From Pelagadaptatus aseana (GTDB taxonomy: Bacteria > Pseudomonadota > Gammaproteobacteria > Pseudomonadales > Cellvibrionaceae): DNA of 13,752 nucleotides. Every line of letters begins with the position of its first letter. Position 1 is the stretch's first letter. Shown here piece by piece: positions 6,029 to 12,970 of the stretch. The position numbers and the translations under genes were made by a program. Under the pieces are notes generated by a model that was not told the origin of the DNA, did not search any database, and saw only the letters and a program-made list of their open reading frames with translations. The stretch covers positions 1 to 13,752 of the forward strand of contig BAABNI010000022.1 of the NCBI GenBank assembly GCA_040365065.1. The letters are read 5' to 3'.

Positions 6029-6226
6029 ATGGATATTGAAATCTTTGAAGAATGGTCCATGTACATTGGTGTCGGCGGCCTGATTCTGTTTATGGTATTT
6101 ATTGTCTGGGATCTGGCCAAGGAATCAAAAGCAGGGCGCTTTGGTACCTTTATCCTGTTTCTGGTGCTGGGACTTTGCCTGTTGGGCTTTATTATCAAGA
6201 CCGTACTGATTGAATTTGTCCTCTAG
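6029..6226 (+). CDS. Small two-helix membrane protein, DUF2788-like
   Basis: A 65-aa inner-membrane protein. Two hydrophobic segments (about 11-27 and 39-61) flank a polar, basic linker 'DLAKESKAGRFGT' (28-40). By length and this linker it resembles the DUF2788 family, recalled from memory, whose function is unknown. The frame is open further upstream to a TTG at 5978, but that codon lies inside the etfA terminator. The ATG at 6029 follows AAAGGA (6017-6022) at good spacing and is chosen. Small inverted repeats (GCCTG/CAGGC at 5986-6001 and ACAGG/CCTGT at 5996-6012) precede the ribosome binding site and overlap one another. It is expressed either from its own weak promoter or by read-through past the etfA terminator. 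Existence as a gene is well supported by codon pattern and start signal. Confidence 0.8.
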   Translation: MDIEIFEEWSMYIGVGGLILFMVFIVWDLAKESKAGRFGTFILFLVLGLCLLGFIIKTVLIEFVL

Positions 6227-6239
6227 GGCAATTGACTCT

Positions 6240-6278
6240 GCTGTCATCAGTGATGGCTGTGTGACAGCAAACTATAAT
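6240..6278 (+). promoter_or_regulatory. Promoter with overlapping inverted repeat before the hybrid kinase gene
   Basis: A perfect -10 box TATAAT lies at 6273-6278, with only a weak -35 (GTGATG, 6250-6255, 17 bp spacing). The inverted repeat GCTGTCA (6240-6246) and TGACAGC (6262-6268), arms of 7 bp separated by 15, brackets that -35. A weak -35 plus an overlapping palindrome is typical of a regulated promoter. The gene's ribosome binding site (AGGGAAAGG, 6295-6303) follows. Whether the repeat binds an activator, a repressor, or forms RNA structure is not known. Confidence 0.45.
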
Positions 6279-6304
6279 GACAAAAAAATCGTCAAGGGAA
6301 AGGC

Positions 6305-8491
6305 ATGCAGCTGTTTAGTCCGTCCAGTAAAGTTCAGCGCGACCGCAACATCCTGAGAGAAAGTGACGCAAGGCTGGCCAAGTACAGTCGGCGTGGCATT
6401 GTATTTGCCCTGATCGCCTACACCATTTGTCTGGCCTACGGCTATCTGCGCGTCATGGAGCCACGACTGGCAGTAATTCTGACGGTAGGTTTCTTCATCA
6501 TCTGTGTAGTTCGGGCTTTCTTCCTGCTCAGATTTGAACCTATTTACGCCAAGGGTCCACAGCGCTGGCGTAATCTTTATTTTGCCTTCACTTTGCTGGG
6601 GGCCGCCTGGTGGAGCGTCATCCTGATCTCCGTCACTCTGACCCTTGGCATGGTGGGGGAAACCCCCATTCTGTGGCTGTATACCGTGATATTTCAGGCG
6701 ACCGTGACCAGCTCACTGTCACCCTATAAAAAATTCAGCCGGGTGTACCAATTTATTTCAATTATCCCGCCGACCCTTGCGGCCCTTTGGATGGGTGGGT
6801 TTGACGGCTATATGTACAGCGTGATGATGTTCATTTTCTACATCATGCTGCACCAACAGGTCGACACCCTGCATGACAACTACTGGCAGAGGCTGGAAGC
6901 CAACTACGCTCTGACTCAAAGAACCAAGGTACTGGAGGCAGAGAAACGCAACGTAAACGCATCGGTCGATCTAAACGCTGAATTTCTCAGTGGCCTTGGC
7001 CGGGAGTTTCGAACGTCCCTCAATGACATCCTGGGTGGATTGACCCTATTGACCGACAGCAAGCTCACCAAAGAGCAACAGGACCTACTTAAGCTGGCGG
7101 AGAAAGCCGGTGAGAGCCAGCTGGATCTGGTCAATAACGTGGTCGACTTTGCCAAAATCAACAGTCGTAATCTGGTTCTGGAAAACAGCATTTTCAACCT
7201 GCGCACCCGCATTGAGCAGTGGGTAAGTGAACTTAGCACTGAAGCACATCAGCAATGCGTTGAGCTCGATTATCAGCTCACCAGTGAGCTACCGCTACGC
7301 GTCAATGGCGATATGAAACGGGTTGGGCAGGTGTTTAATAATCTGGTCAGCAATTGCATTAAGCTCTCAGAGCATGGCCACATTACTACCAAGGTACAAT
7401 TCGAGCGTACCGGGGAAAGCTCCGGATACCTCGAATTTCAAATTATTGATCAATACTTCAGCGGTACCGAAATAACCGACAACCACTCCACCTCAAAGGT
7501 GTCGGCATCTGATTCGAGCTTATGGTTGGCCCTATGCAAAGGTCTGGTAGAGTGCATGTCAGGCTCACTGGAAACAGGGGTTACCGAGCACAATGAGCGG
7601 CAATATCTGGTCAGATTACCTCTTGAAGTCTCCAATACTCAGCCATCGCTGGTACGAAGCCTTCTAAAACTCCATGGTCAGCGAGCTCTGCTGCTCACGG
7701 ACAAAGAAATCGACACCTACTGGCTCAAGGAAGTGGAGAGCTGGGGCATTTCAATTGAAACCGTCTACTCAATCGAAAAGGCACAGCTGCGTCTGGATGA
7801 TGCTGGCAACAGCGAACACCCATTCAGCGTGTTAATGATTCAAAATTTACGAACCACACCGGAGCTGCTGGATTTTTCACAGGGCCTGCTTTACGACGAT
7901 CTGCATCAGTCACTTAATCAGATTTTCCTGCTCCGTCATTCGGATGATGACAACTCCGAGCTGACACAATTGATCGCCAACAACAGCAAAATTGCCAATC
8001 TGTACCGTCCGGTAATCGGCTCTCGAATTCATGAACTGCTGTGCCATATGCTGTTTCAAAAGCCGTTGAGCCAGTGCTCCAGCGAAGAGCATTTTCACCA
8101 GATGGGCGAGGGCAAAGAAGCCCTCCTGGTTGACGATCACAGGGTCAATCAACTGGTAGCCGAAGGCATGCTTAAAAAACTTGGTTATGGCGTTAATCTG
8201 GCCAGCAACGGTTTTGAGGCACTCAAAATAGTCGAAGAGAAGAGCATTGACATTATTTTTATGGATTGCCAAATGCCCGAGATGGACGGTTTTGATGCCA
8301 CCCGGGCCATCCGTGAGCTGGAACAAAAACAGGGGAAAGAAGGCCGCCACATTCCCATCGTGGCAATGACAGCCCATACAGAAGACAGCGACAAAGCCTC
8401 CTGTTTTGCAGCAGGCATGGACGACTACTTAGCTAAACCGGTGCGCTACGAAGATCTGGAAGCAAGACTCATTCGGTGGCTGGGCAGGTAA
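6305..8491 (+). CDS. Degenerate hybrid sensor histidine kinase with intact receiver domain
   Basis: A 728-aa membrane protein. Five or six transmembrane segments (about 31-48, 56-75, 91-114, 121-138, 148-165, 169-183) form an N-terminal sensor. A helical linker with coiled-coil character (187-220) and a HisKA-like region follow (about 224-285). The phosphoacceptor motif S-H-E-[IF]-R-T-P-L reads GREFRTSL (232-239), so the histidine is Arg233 (codon CGG at 7001-7003). In the ATPase domain the N-box asparagines N346 and N350 remain, but the G1 box D-x-G-x-G reads D382-QYFS and the G2 box GLGLA reads SLWLA (405-409). Residues about 457-582 resemble a receiver that lost its acidic and lysine residues. 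The last domain (605-728) is a proper receiver with D610/D611, D654, T689 and K711. It probably cannot autophosphorylate and may act as a scaffold, or be phosphorylated by another kinase. No DNA-binding output domain is present. Confidence 0.88.
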   Translation: MQLFSPSSKVQRDRNILRESDARLAKYSRRGIVFALIAYTICLAYGYLRVMEPRLAVILTVGFFIICVVRAFFLLRFEPIYAKGPQRWRNLYFAFTLLGAAWWSVILISVTLTLGMVGETPILWLYTVIFQATVTSSLSPYKKFSRVYQFISIIPPTLAALWMGGFDGYMYSVMMFIFYIMLHQQVDTLHDNYWQRLEANYALTQRTKVLEAEKRNVNASVDLNAEFLSGLGREFRTSLNDILGGLTLLTDSKLTKEQQDLLKLAEKAGESQLDLVNNVVDFAKINSRNLVLENSIFNLRTRIEQWVSELSTEAHQQCVELDYQLTSELPLRVNGDMKRVGQVFNNLVSNCIKLSEHGHITTKVQFERTGESSGYLEFQIIDQYFSGTEITDNHSTSKVSASDSSLWLALCKGLVECMSGSLETGVTEHNERQYLVRLPLEVSNTQPSLVRSLLKLHGQRALLLTDKEIDTYWLKEVESWGISIETVYSIEKAQLRLDDAGNSEHPFSVLMIQNLRTTPELLDFSQGLLYDDLHQSLNQIFLLRHSDDDNSELTQLIANNSKIANLYRPVIGSRIHELLCHMLFQKPLSQCSSEEHFHQMGEGKEALLVDDHRVNQLVAEGMLKKLGYGVNLASNGFEALKIVEEKSIDIIFMDCQMPEMDGFDATRAIRELEQKQGKEGRHIPIVAMTAHTEDSDKASCFAAGMDDYLAKPVRYEDLEARLIRWLGR

Positions 8492-8499
8492 ACCTGCCC
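8482..8499. repeat. Hairpin spanning the hybrid kinase stop codon
   Basis: GGGCAGG (8482-8488) pairs with CCTGCCC (8493-8499) around a TAAA loop that contains the TAA stop. The kinase and xthA genes converge here with only 17 bp between them. The stem is strong and GC-rich, but no T-tract follows on either strand, so it is not a standard intrinsic terminator. It may still impede transcripts or protect their 3' ends. Confidence 0.5.
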
Positions 8500-8508
8500 C
8501 TGCTGTAC

Positions 8509-9321
8509 CTAGCTGAATTCTGACCATATAGGAGCGTGGTCAGAGGGTTTGTCCATGGCCCTGACATCGTAGTCGATGCTGGCGTCTTTGCATCGCTCCG
8601 CCAAACTGGCTGTTGCCAGAATCAAATCAATGCGCAGACCCCGTTTGGGTTCGCGCTCAAACCCTTTGCTGCGGTAATCAAACCAGCTGAAAAGGTCATT
8701 ACGCTCGGGGTGAATACGTCTGAAGGTATCCTCGAAGCCCCAGGCTTTAAGGTTATCAAGCCATTCACGCTCTTCGGGCAAGAAGCTGCACTTGCCGGTA
8801 CGCAACCAGCGTTTCTGATTATCAGGCCCAATGCCAATATCGATATCCTCGGGAGAGATATTCATATCCCCCATCACCAGAATCTGTTCATCGGGGCTGT
8901 GGTTTTGATTCAGGTAGTCGTAGAGATCAGCGTAGAATTTACGTTTATTGGGGAATTTGGTGGGATGGTCGCGGCTTTCACCCTGAGGGAAATAACCATT
9001 AATCACGGTTATCTCACCACCGTAGGGCGATTCGCAAGTGGCACCGACCACTCGTCGCTGAGCATCCACATCATCACCGGGGAAGCCTTTAAACGAGCTA
9101 ATGATCGGAGTCCGACAGAGCAGGGCAACACCATAGTGGGTTTTTTGGCCGTGAAAAACCACCTCATAACCAAGCTCCCTAATGGCATCCACCGGGAAAT
9201 CTTCGTCAGTGACTTTCGTCTCCTGTAGTCCAATAAAATCCGGGGAGTGATTCTCAACCACAGCAGCCAGCTGATGCAGGCGCATACGAACGCTGTTTAC
9301 ATTAAAGGATACGGCTTTCAT
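8509..9321 (-). CDS. xthA: Exodeoxyribonuclease III
   Basis: A 270-aa cytoplasmic DNA-repair nuclease with AP-endonuclease, 3'-phosphatase and 3'-5' exonuclease activity on double-stranded DNA. Sequence follows the E. coli enzyme almost end to end. Metal and catalytic residues of the endonuclease/exonuclease/phosphatase fold are present: N7, E34 ('GLQETK'), Y110 ('INGYFPQG'), D152 and N154 ('GDMNIS'), D232 ('RIDL') and the D261-H262 pair ('SDHAPIW'). Length is typical. The ATG at 9321 has a short GGA seven bases upstream. It lies 21 bp after prc on the same strand and may be co-transcribed with it. Nothing is unusual in the sequence. Confidence 0.97.
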   Translation of the reverse strand: MKAVSFNVNSVRMRLHQLAAVVENHSPDFIGLQETKVTDEDFPVDAIRELGYEVVFHGQKTHYGVALLCRTPIISSFKGFPGDDVDAQRRVVGATCESPYGGEITVINGYFPQGESRDHPTKFPNKRKFYADLYDYLNQNHSPDEQILVMGDMNISPEDIDIGIGPDNQKRWLRTGKCSFLPEEREWLDNLKAWGFEDTFRRIHPERNDLFSWFDYRSKGFEREPKRGLRIDLILATASLAERCKDASIDYDVRAMDKPSDHAPIWSEFS

Positions 9322-9342
9322 TAACAGTCCAGAGATAAGATA

Positions 9343-11454
9343 TTATTTTGAATGTTGGGCCACACGCTTGCCGTCACTCAGGTTGAGCCAGTCAAGCAAG
9401 ATGTAACCAGATTCTGATAGCAAGGGATCCTCATCAATCGAGATGGCATTGTCCAGATAGGGAGAGTCACTACCTTCTTCCGATGCCTTGGAGTCTTCAC
9501 GCCATTGCTCGAGAGAGGTGAACGGCTGCTGTCCTTTACCTTGGCGACGTTGATTTTCGCTTGCCAGTGCTTCAGATTCGGCCTCTGCACGCTCCTGTTG
9601 GCGCTGCTTAAGATTGAGAGAAATCTGTTTCTCCTGCCTGTTTTCCTGCAGCAGTTGTGACTGCCGGACCAGGAAAGCCAGATCTGGATCATCAATTTTT
9701 CGCTGCTCATGTTTGGAACGCAACACGGGCAGAACCGCATCGATGTTAAAATACGCGCGATGATTAACCGGGTGAATCTGATCCCAGGGCAGGGCAGTCT
9801 CATAGCTGCTTTCACCCACGTCATCAGCATTAATCAGGGCCGGGTAGAGAATATCCGGAATCACACCACGATGCTGAGTGCTTTCGCCGGATACCCGGTA
9901 GAATTTTGACTCGGTAATTTTCAGCTGCCCCTCATGCACACCAACCAACGCCTGAACCGTTCCCTTACCAAAGGACTGGGTGCCGACGATTAAACCACGC
10001 TGATAGTCCTGAATAGCGCCGGCAAAGATTTCCGAAGCCGAGGCACTCAGACGATTGGTCAGAACAACCAGTGGCCCTCGGTAAACTGCGGGCAATCGAG
10101 AGGTATAATTTCTCAGGATTCGATTATTACTTTGACGAATTTGAACTACCGGGCCCTGATCTATAAACAGATCCGTCAGGGTTGCCGCCTCTTGCAATGA
10201 GCCGCCCCCGTTATCCCTCAGATCGACAATCAGACCATCGATGTTTTCCTGATCCAATTCCTGTAATAAACGGAAAACATCCCGGGTTGTACTCTTAAAA
10301 TTAGGGTCCTTACGGCGGTAAGCCTCGAAATCCACATAAAAAGCGGGAATATGTATTACACCCACTTTGTGCAATTCACCCTGATCATCAACCAGATCGA
10401 ATACCGCTTTTTGTGCGGACTGCTCTTCGAGCTTGACCTTACCCCGGGTGATGGCAATTGTTTTGAAATCTTCAGAGCCAATATTGTTTGCCGGCTTCAG
10501 CTTCAGTCGCACCACGGTATTTTTGGGACCGCGTATCAGATCAACTACATCGTCCAGACGCCAGCCAATCACATCAACCATTTCACCGCTGGAGCCCTGG
10601 CCGACAGCCACAATGCGATCTGCGGGCATCAGCTCACCGGTTTTATCGGCAGGGCCGGCCTTAATCAGGCGAACAACTTTGGTATAGCCTTCATCCATCT
10701 GTAATACCGCGCCAATTCCCTCAAGGGAAAGGGACATATTGATATTGAAAGCTTCCTGGGTTCTCGGTGCCATATAACTGGTATGAGGGTCATAGAGTTC
10801 TGCCAGAGCATTGATCAAAATCTCATACACATCTTCTGTACTCTGCTGTTCCAATCGCTGCAGCTGATTGCGATAACGCTTGGTGATGGCTTCGCGAGCT
10901 TCCTGCTGGGTGTCGCCAGACAACACCAGATTCAAGACGTTGAACTTAAGCCTTTTACGCCAGTAGTCATCCATGATCGCTTCAGTCTCAGCCCAGCTAC
11001 GGCTATCCTCTTCGAAACCTATGGATTCCTGTCGCTCGTAATCAAACTGGAAATCGTCAGACTCAAGCAGCTCAATCGCTTGCTCCAAACGCTCGGAAGT
11101 TCGCTTAAAGTACAACTGGATGATTTCCAATGGCTTATCAAGATTGCCACCTGACATCAGGTCATCAAACTGGGTTCGATAGAGTTCAAATGAGGCAATG
11201 TCAGAGGCAAAGAAATAATATTTATTAGGATCCAGTGTGGTCAGTAAGTTATCCAGATACTGACCGGAAAGGGCGTCGTCAAAATTCTTTTTGCCATAGT
11301 GGGCCTTTGACAGGTACTCAACGATATCACGGGTTGTTTGTGCGTGATCCGCGTCAAAACTGATTGAAGAGGGCTCCTGAGCACTGCCAAATGAGAAAGG
11401 TGAAGCAACAGACAATGCCAGAGGTAAAACCATAGGCAATAGTAATTTTCGCAT
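9343..11454 (-). CDS. prc: Tail-specific (C-terminal processing) periplasmic protease
   Basis: A 703-aa periplasmic S41 serine protease that degrades proteins from unstructured C-termini and, in other gammaproteobacteria, trims penicillin-binding proteins and endopeptidases. The start at 11454 gives a signal peptide ending at A25 ('SFGSA'). A longer frame from a GTG at 11526 would add 24 polar residues before the signal and is rejected. Visible parts are an N-terminal helical domain, a PDZ domain (about 240-320, 'SLSLEGIGAVLQMDEG'), the protease core with catalytic S472 ('SASASEIFA'), D483 and K497 ('FGKGTVQ'), and a DUF3340-like C-terminal region rich in Q and E (about 600-690). Length matches the Prc/Tsp family. 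A likely -10 box sits at 11482-11487. It precedes xthA by 21 bp. Identification is secure; the substrate in this organism is unknown. Confidence 0.96.
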   Translation of the reverse strand: MRKLLLPMVLPLALSVASPFSFGSAQEPSSISFDADHAQTTRDIVEYLSKAHYGKKNFDDALSGQYLDNLLTTLDPNKYYFFASDIASFELYRTQFDDLMSGGNLDKPLEIIQLYFKRTSERLEQAIELLESDDFQFDYERQESIGFEEDSRSWAETEAIMDDYWRKRLKFNVLNLVLSGDTQQEAREAITKRYRNQLQRLEQQSTEDVYEILINALAELYDPHTSYMAPRTQEAFNINMSLSLEGIGAVLQMDEGYTKVVRLIKAGPADKTGELMPADRIVAVGQGSSGEMVDVIGWRLDDVVDLIRGPKNTVVRLKLKPANNIGSEDFKTIAITRGKVKLEEQSAQKAVFDLVDDQGELHKVGVIHIPAFYVDFEAYRRKDPNFKSTTRDVFRLLQELDQENIDGLIVDLRDNGGGSLQEAATLTDLFIDQGPVVQIRQSNNRILRNYTSRLPAVYRGPLVVLTNRLSASASEIFAGAIQDYQRGLIVGTQSFGKGTVQALVGVHEGQLKITESKFYRVSGESTQHRGVIPDILYPALINADDVGESSYETALPWDQIHPVNHRAYFNIDAVLPVLRSKHEQRKIDDPDLAFLVRQSQLLQENRQEKQISLNLKQRQQERAEAESEALASENQRRQGKGQQPFTSLEQWREDSKASEEGSDSPYLDNAISIDEDPLLSESGYILLDWLNLSDGKRVAQHSK

Positions 11455-11481
11455 GGAAAGTCCAACGTAAAACGTTTCTTT

Positions 11482-11487
11482 ATTATA
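11482..11487 (-). promoter_or_regulatory. Possible -10 element of the prc promoter
   Basis: On the reverse strand TATAAT lies about 28 nt before the chosen ATG, giving a start site near 11475 and a leader of about 21 nt. The nearest good -35, TTGACC (11513-11508), is 20 bp away, which is longer than usual for sigma70. It supports the short Prc form, because a transcript starting here could not encode the 11526 start. Confidence 0.3.
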
Positions 11488-11545
11488 CGTATCGAATATA
11501 ACACAAAGGTCAAATATGAGACGCACTTAATATGGGGTTAAACCG

Positions 11546-12784
11546 CTATATTGCAGGGCTATGCTGGTGGCGCTGGGCGTTAATTAACAGATTCCTGGGC
11601 GTTAATTGTCGATCACAAAAGGCCGTCAACCCAACCTTGAAACCGTTATCCTGTAAGTACAGGCAACGATCAAGGATTAACCACAACTCAATAGCGCGCT
11701 TGAAAGGCTGATGAATCAATTCAAACTTTCGAATGTCGATTAATACTGTCTGGGCCTGCTCTAAATACCTTTCGACAGCTATTGAAGAAGAGGGCGCTGC
11801 AACGCCTTTCTTGGTAAAGCACCAGTCACAGAACGACTGAAAATCACCAGCCAGACGGGATTTGGGAACTGAAGGTACCGCAAGATACTCATCCACACCG
11901 CGGACCTGCCTTTGCAGCAAGTCAAAGCCCAGGCGCCAAAGGCGCTCTTTTTCCCGTGCAAGGCGGTCTCGGTTACCTCCGGTCACGGTCTCAGCCACAG
12001 ACAACGCCAAATCATCACGGGTAAGCTGCAATCCCGAGTTTTTGCCAATGGCAGAAAGGGGCATATAAACTTGTTCAGGCACTTTGTGATAACAGCAAGG
12101 GGATACGCTTAATCCACTTATTGAATGCTTAACTGCGTGCTGTATAACCGCCAGGTGCAAGTTTCCACAAGCGTGCAAGGCAGTGCTGTAATGTGCCTTC
12201 TGGTGCAACGCAGCTGGCAGGGGCTTGAGCACATCATGACAATGAAAGCTCAGGGGTAATTCTTGATCCATAGCCATTTTTGCACCGGCATCACACAAGC
12301 CCTGATCAAACTCCAGGCAATCAACTTCAACCTGCTGCGATACCGCCAGCAACCTGGCCAAATGGCCTTTACCCGAACACCAATCCAGAATCGGCTCAAC
12401 AGTATCAACCTGTGCAGCAAAAGCCTTAATTTGCTGCCATTTGCGGCCGGGTATGCCGGTATGGAAAAAGCGATCAACCGTCAGATTGGCAGGCGATTCG
12501 CAATCATCTTGCCTAAGGGACTGGTCAAATTGACGGATTTGTATGTACAGATCCAGCAACCCCGGCTCAATGTCGGCTAAAAGAGCATCAAAAGCCTTCG
12601 GGTTTGACTCACAACACTGCAATTGCTGCACCGTCATCCTTTGTAGGCTCTTAAACAAAGCATCAAAAGCATCCGGATAGGAAACCCGTCCACTAGCTAA
12701 AGAGCGAAACGGCCTGTATTGGAATAACGGCTGATAACGGATCAAATAACCATTAATCAATTGAAAGGGGGTATGTAAATCCAT
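11546..12784 (-). CDS. SAM-dependent methyltransferase, Methyltransf_32-like
   Basis: A 412-aa cytoplasmic protein. The N-terminal 125 residues are helical with no recognised motif. A class I methyltransferase core follows: motif I 'ILDWCSGKGHLARLLA' (132-147), acidic end of strand 2 'DCLEFD' (155-160), a conserved 'LHACGNLH' (203-210) and 'SVSPCCYHK' (226-234). The Asp-Cys-Gly-Gly-His and the Cys-Cys-Tyr-His segments resemble the Methyltransf_32 family, which includes GSTCD and METTL25-type proteins. The Cys pair could be structural or catalytic. The substrate is unknown; RNA or protein are both possible. The ATG at 12784 has no Shine-Dalgarno sequence but a -10 box ends six bases before it, which suggests leaderless translation. 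It lies upstream of prc on the same strand, 91 bp apart. Confidence 0.8.
   Translation of the reverse strand: MDLHTPFQLINGYLIRYQPLFQYRPFRSLASGRVSYPDAFDALFKSLQRMTVQQLQCCESNPKAFDALLADIEPGLLDLYIQIRQFDQSLRQDDCESPANLTVDRFFHTGIPGRKWQQIKAFAAQVDTVEPILDWCSGKGHLARLLAVSQQVEVDCLEFDQGLCDAGAKMAMDQELPLSFHCHDVLKPLPAALHQKAHYSTALHACGNLHLAVIQHAVKHSISGLSVSPCCYHKVPEQVYMPLSAIGKNSGLQLTRDDLALSVAETVTGGNRDRLAREKERLWRLGFDLLQRQVRGVDEYLAVPSVPKSRLAGDFQSFCDWCFTKKGVAAPSSSIAVERYLEQAQTVLIDIRKFELIHQPFKRAIELWLILDRCLYLQDNGFKVGLTAFCDRQLTPRNLLINAQRHQHSPAI
11573..11607. repeat. 13-bp direct repeat at the 3' end of the methyltransferase gene
   Basis: CTGGGCGTTAATT occurs at 11573-11585 and again at 11595-11607, with a 22-bp period. 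The spacing is not a multiple of three, so the two copies are read in different frames on the coding strand (as QLTPR and LINAQ). This looks like a small tandem duplication by slippage that changed the frame of the last 20 or so residues. Confidence 0.6.
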
Positions 12785-12790
12785 GACGCC

Positions 12791-12796
12791 ATTATA
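12791..12796 (-). promoter_or_regulatory. -10 box giving a probable leaderless transcript
   Basis: On the reverse strand TATAAT is followed by six bases and then the methyltransferase ATG, so normal sigma70 spacing would put transcription start exactly at or next to the A of the start codon. The -35 is weak (TTGCTT at 19 bp spacing). AGGAA further upstream would not be transcribed. Inferred from position only. Confidence 0.4.
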
Positions 12797-12870
12797 TCGG
12801 CATTTGTTCCTGAGTAAGCAAAAGGGATGGTGGTCTTAACACTAGGAAGATAATAATATTTACAATTTAA

Positions 12871-12886
12871 CATAATATACATTATG
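12871..12886. repeat. Palindrome in the methyltransferase/solute-binding protein intergenic region
   Basis: CATAAT (12871-12876) and ATTATG (12881-12886) are perfect arms around ATAC. The site lies 13 bp upstream of the -35 box of the forward promoter, where an activator could bind. A wider pair TACAAT/ATTGTA (12861-12866, 12898-12903) brackets it and overlaps the -35. The region is AT-rich, so chance symmetry is possible. Confidence 0.3.
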
Positions 12887-12898
12887 CGAAACATCATA

Positions 12899-12927
12899 TT
12901 GTAATGTAGAGGGCAGATTGCTATAAA
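12899..12927 (+). promoter_or_regulatory. Sigma70-like promoter for the solute-binding-like protein
   Basis: TTGTAA (12899-12904) and TATAAA (12922-12927) lie 17 bp apart, with four and five of six consensus matches. Transcription would start near 12934, giving a leader of about 37 nt before the ATG at 12971. Palindromes overlap its upstream part, which fits a controlled promoter. Confidence 0.5.
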
Positions 12928-12970
12928 TCGAACCTGACATTAACTAAACAGATGGCCCAATTTTATTGTT

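Noticed and set aside
11455..11526. Extended N-terminus of Prc from a GTG at 11526
   Set aside because: It would put 24 polar residues ahead of an obvious signal peptide, and a likely -10 box lies within it; the ATG at 11454 fits family length.
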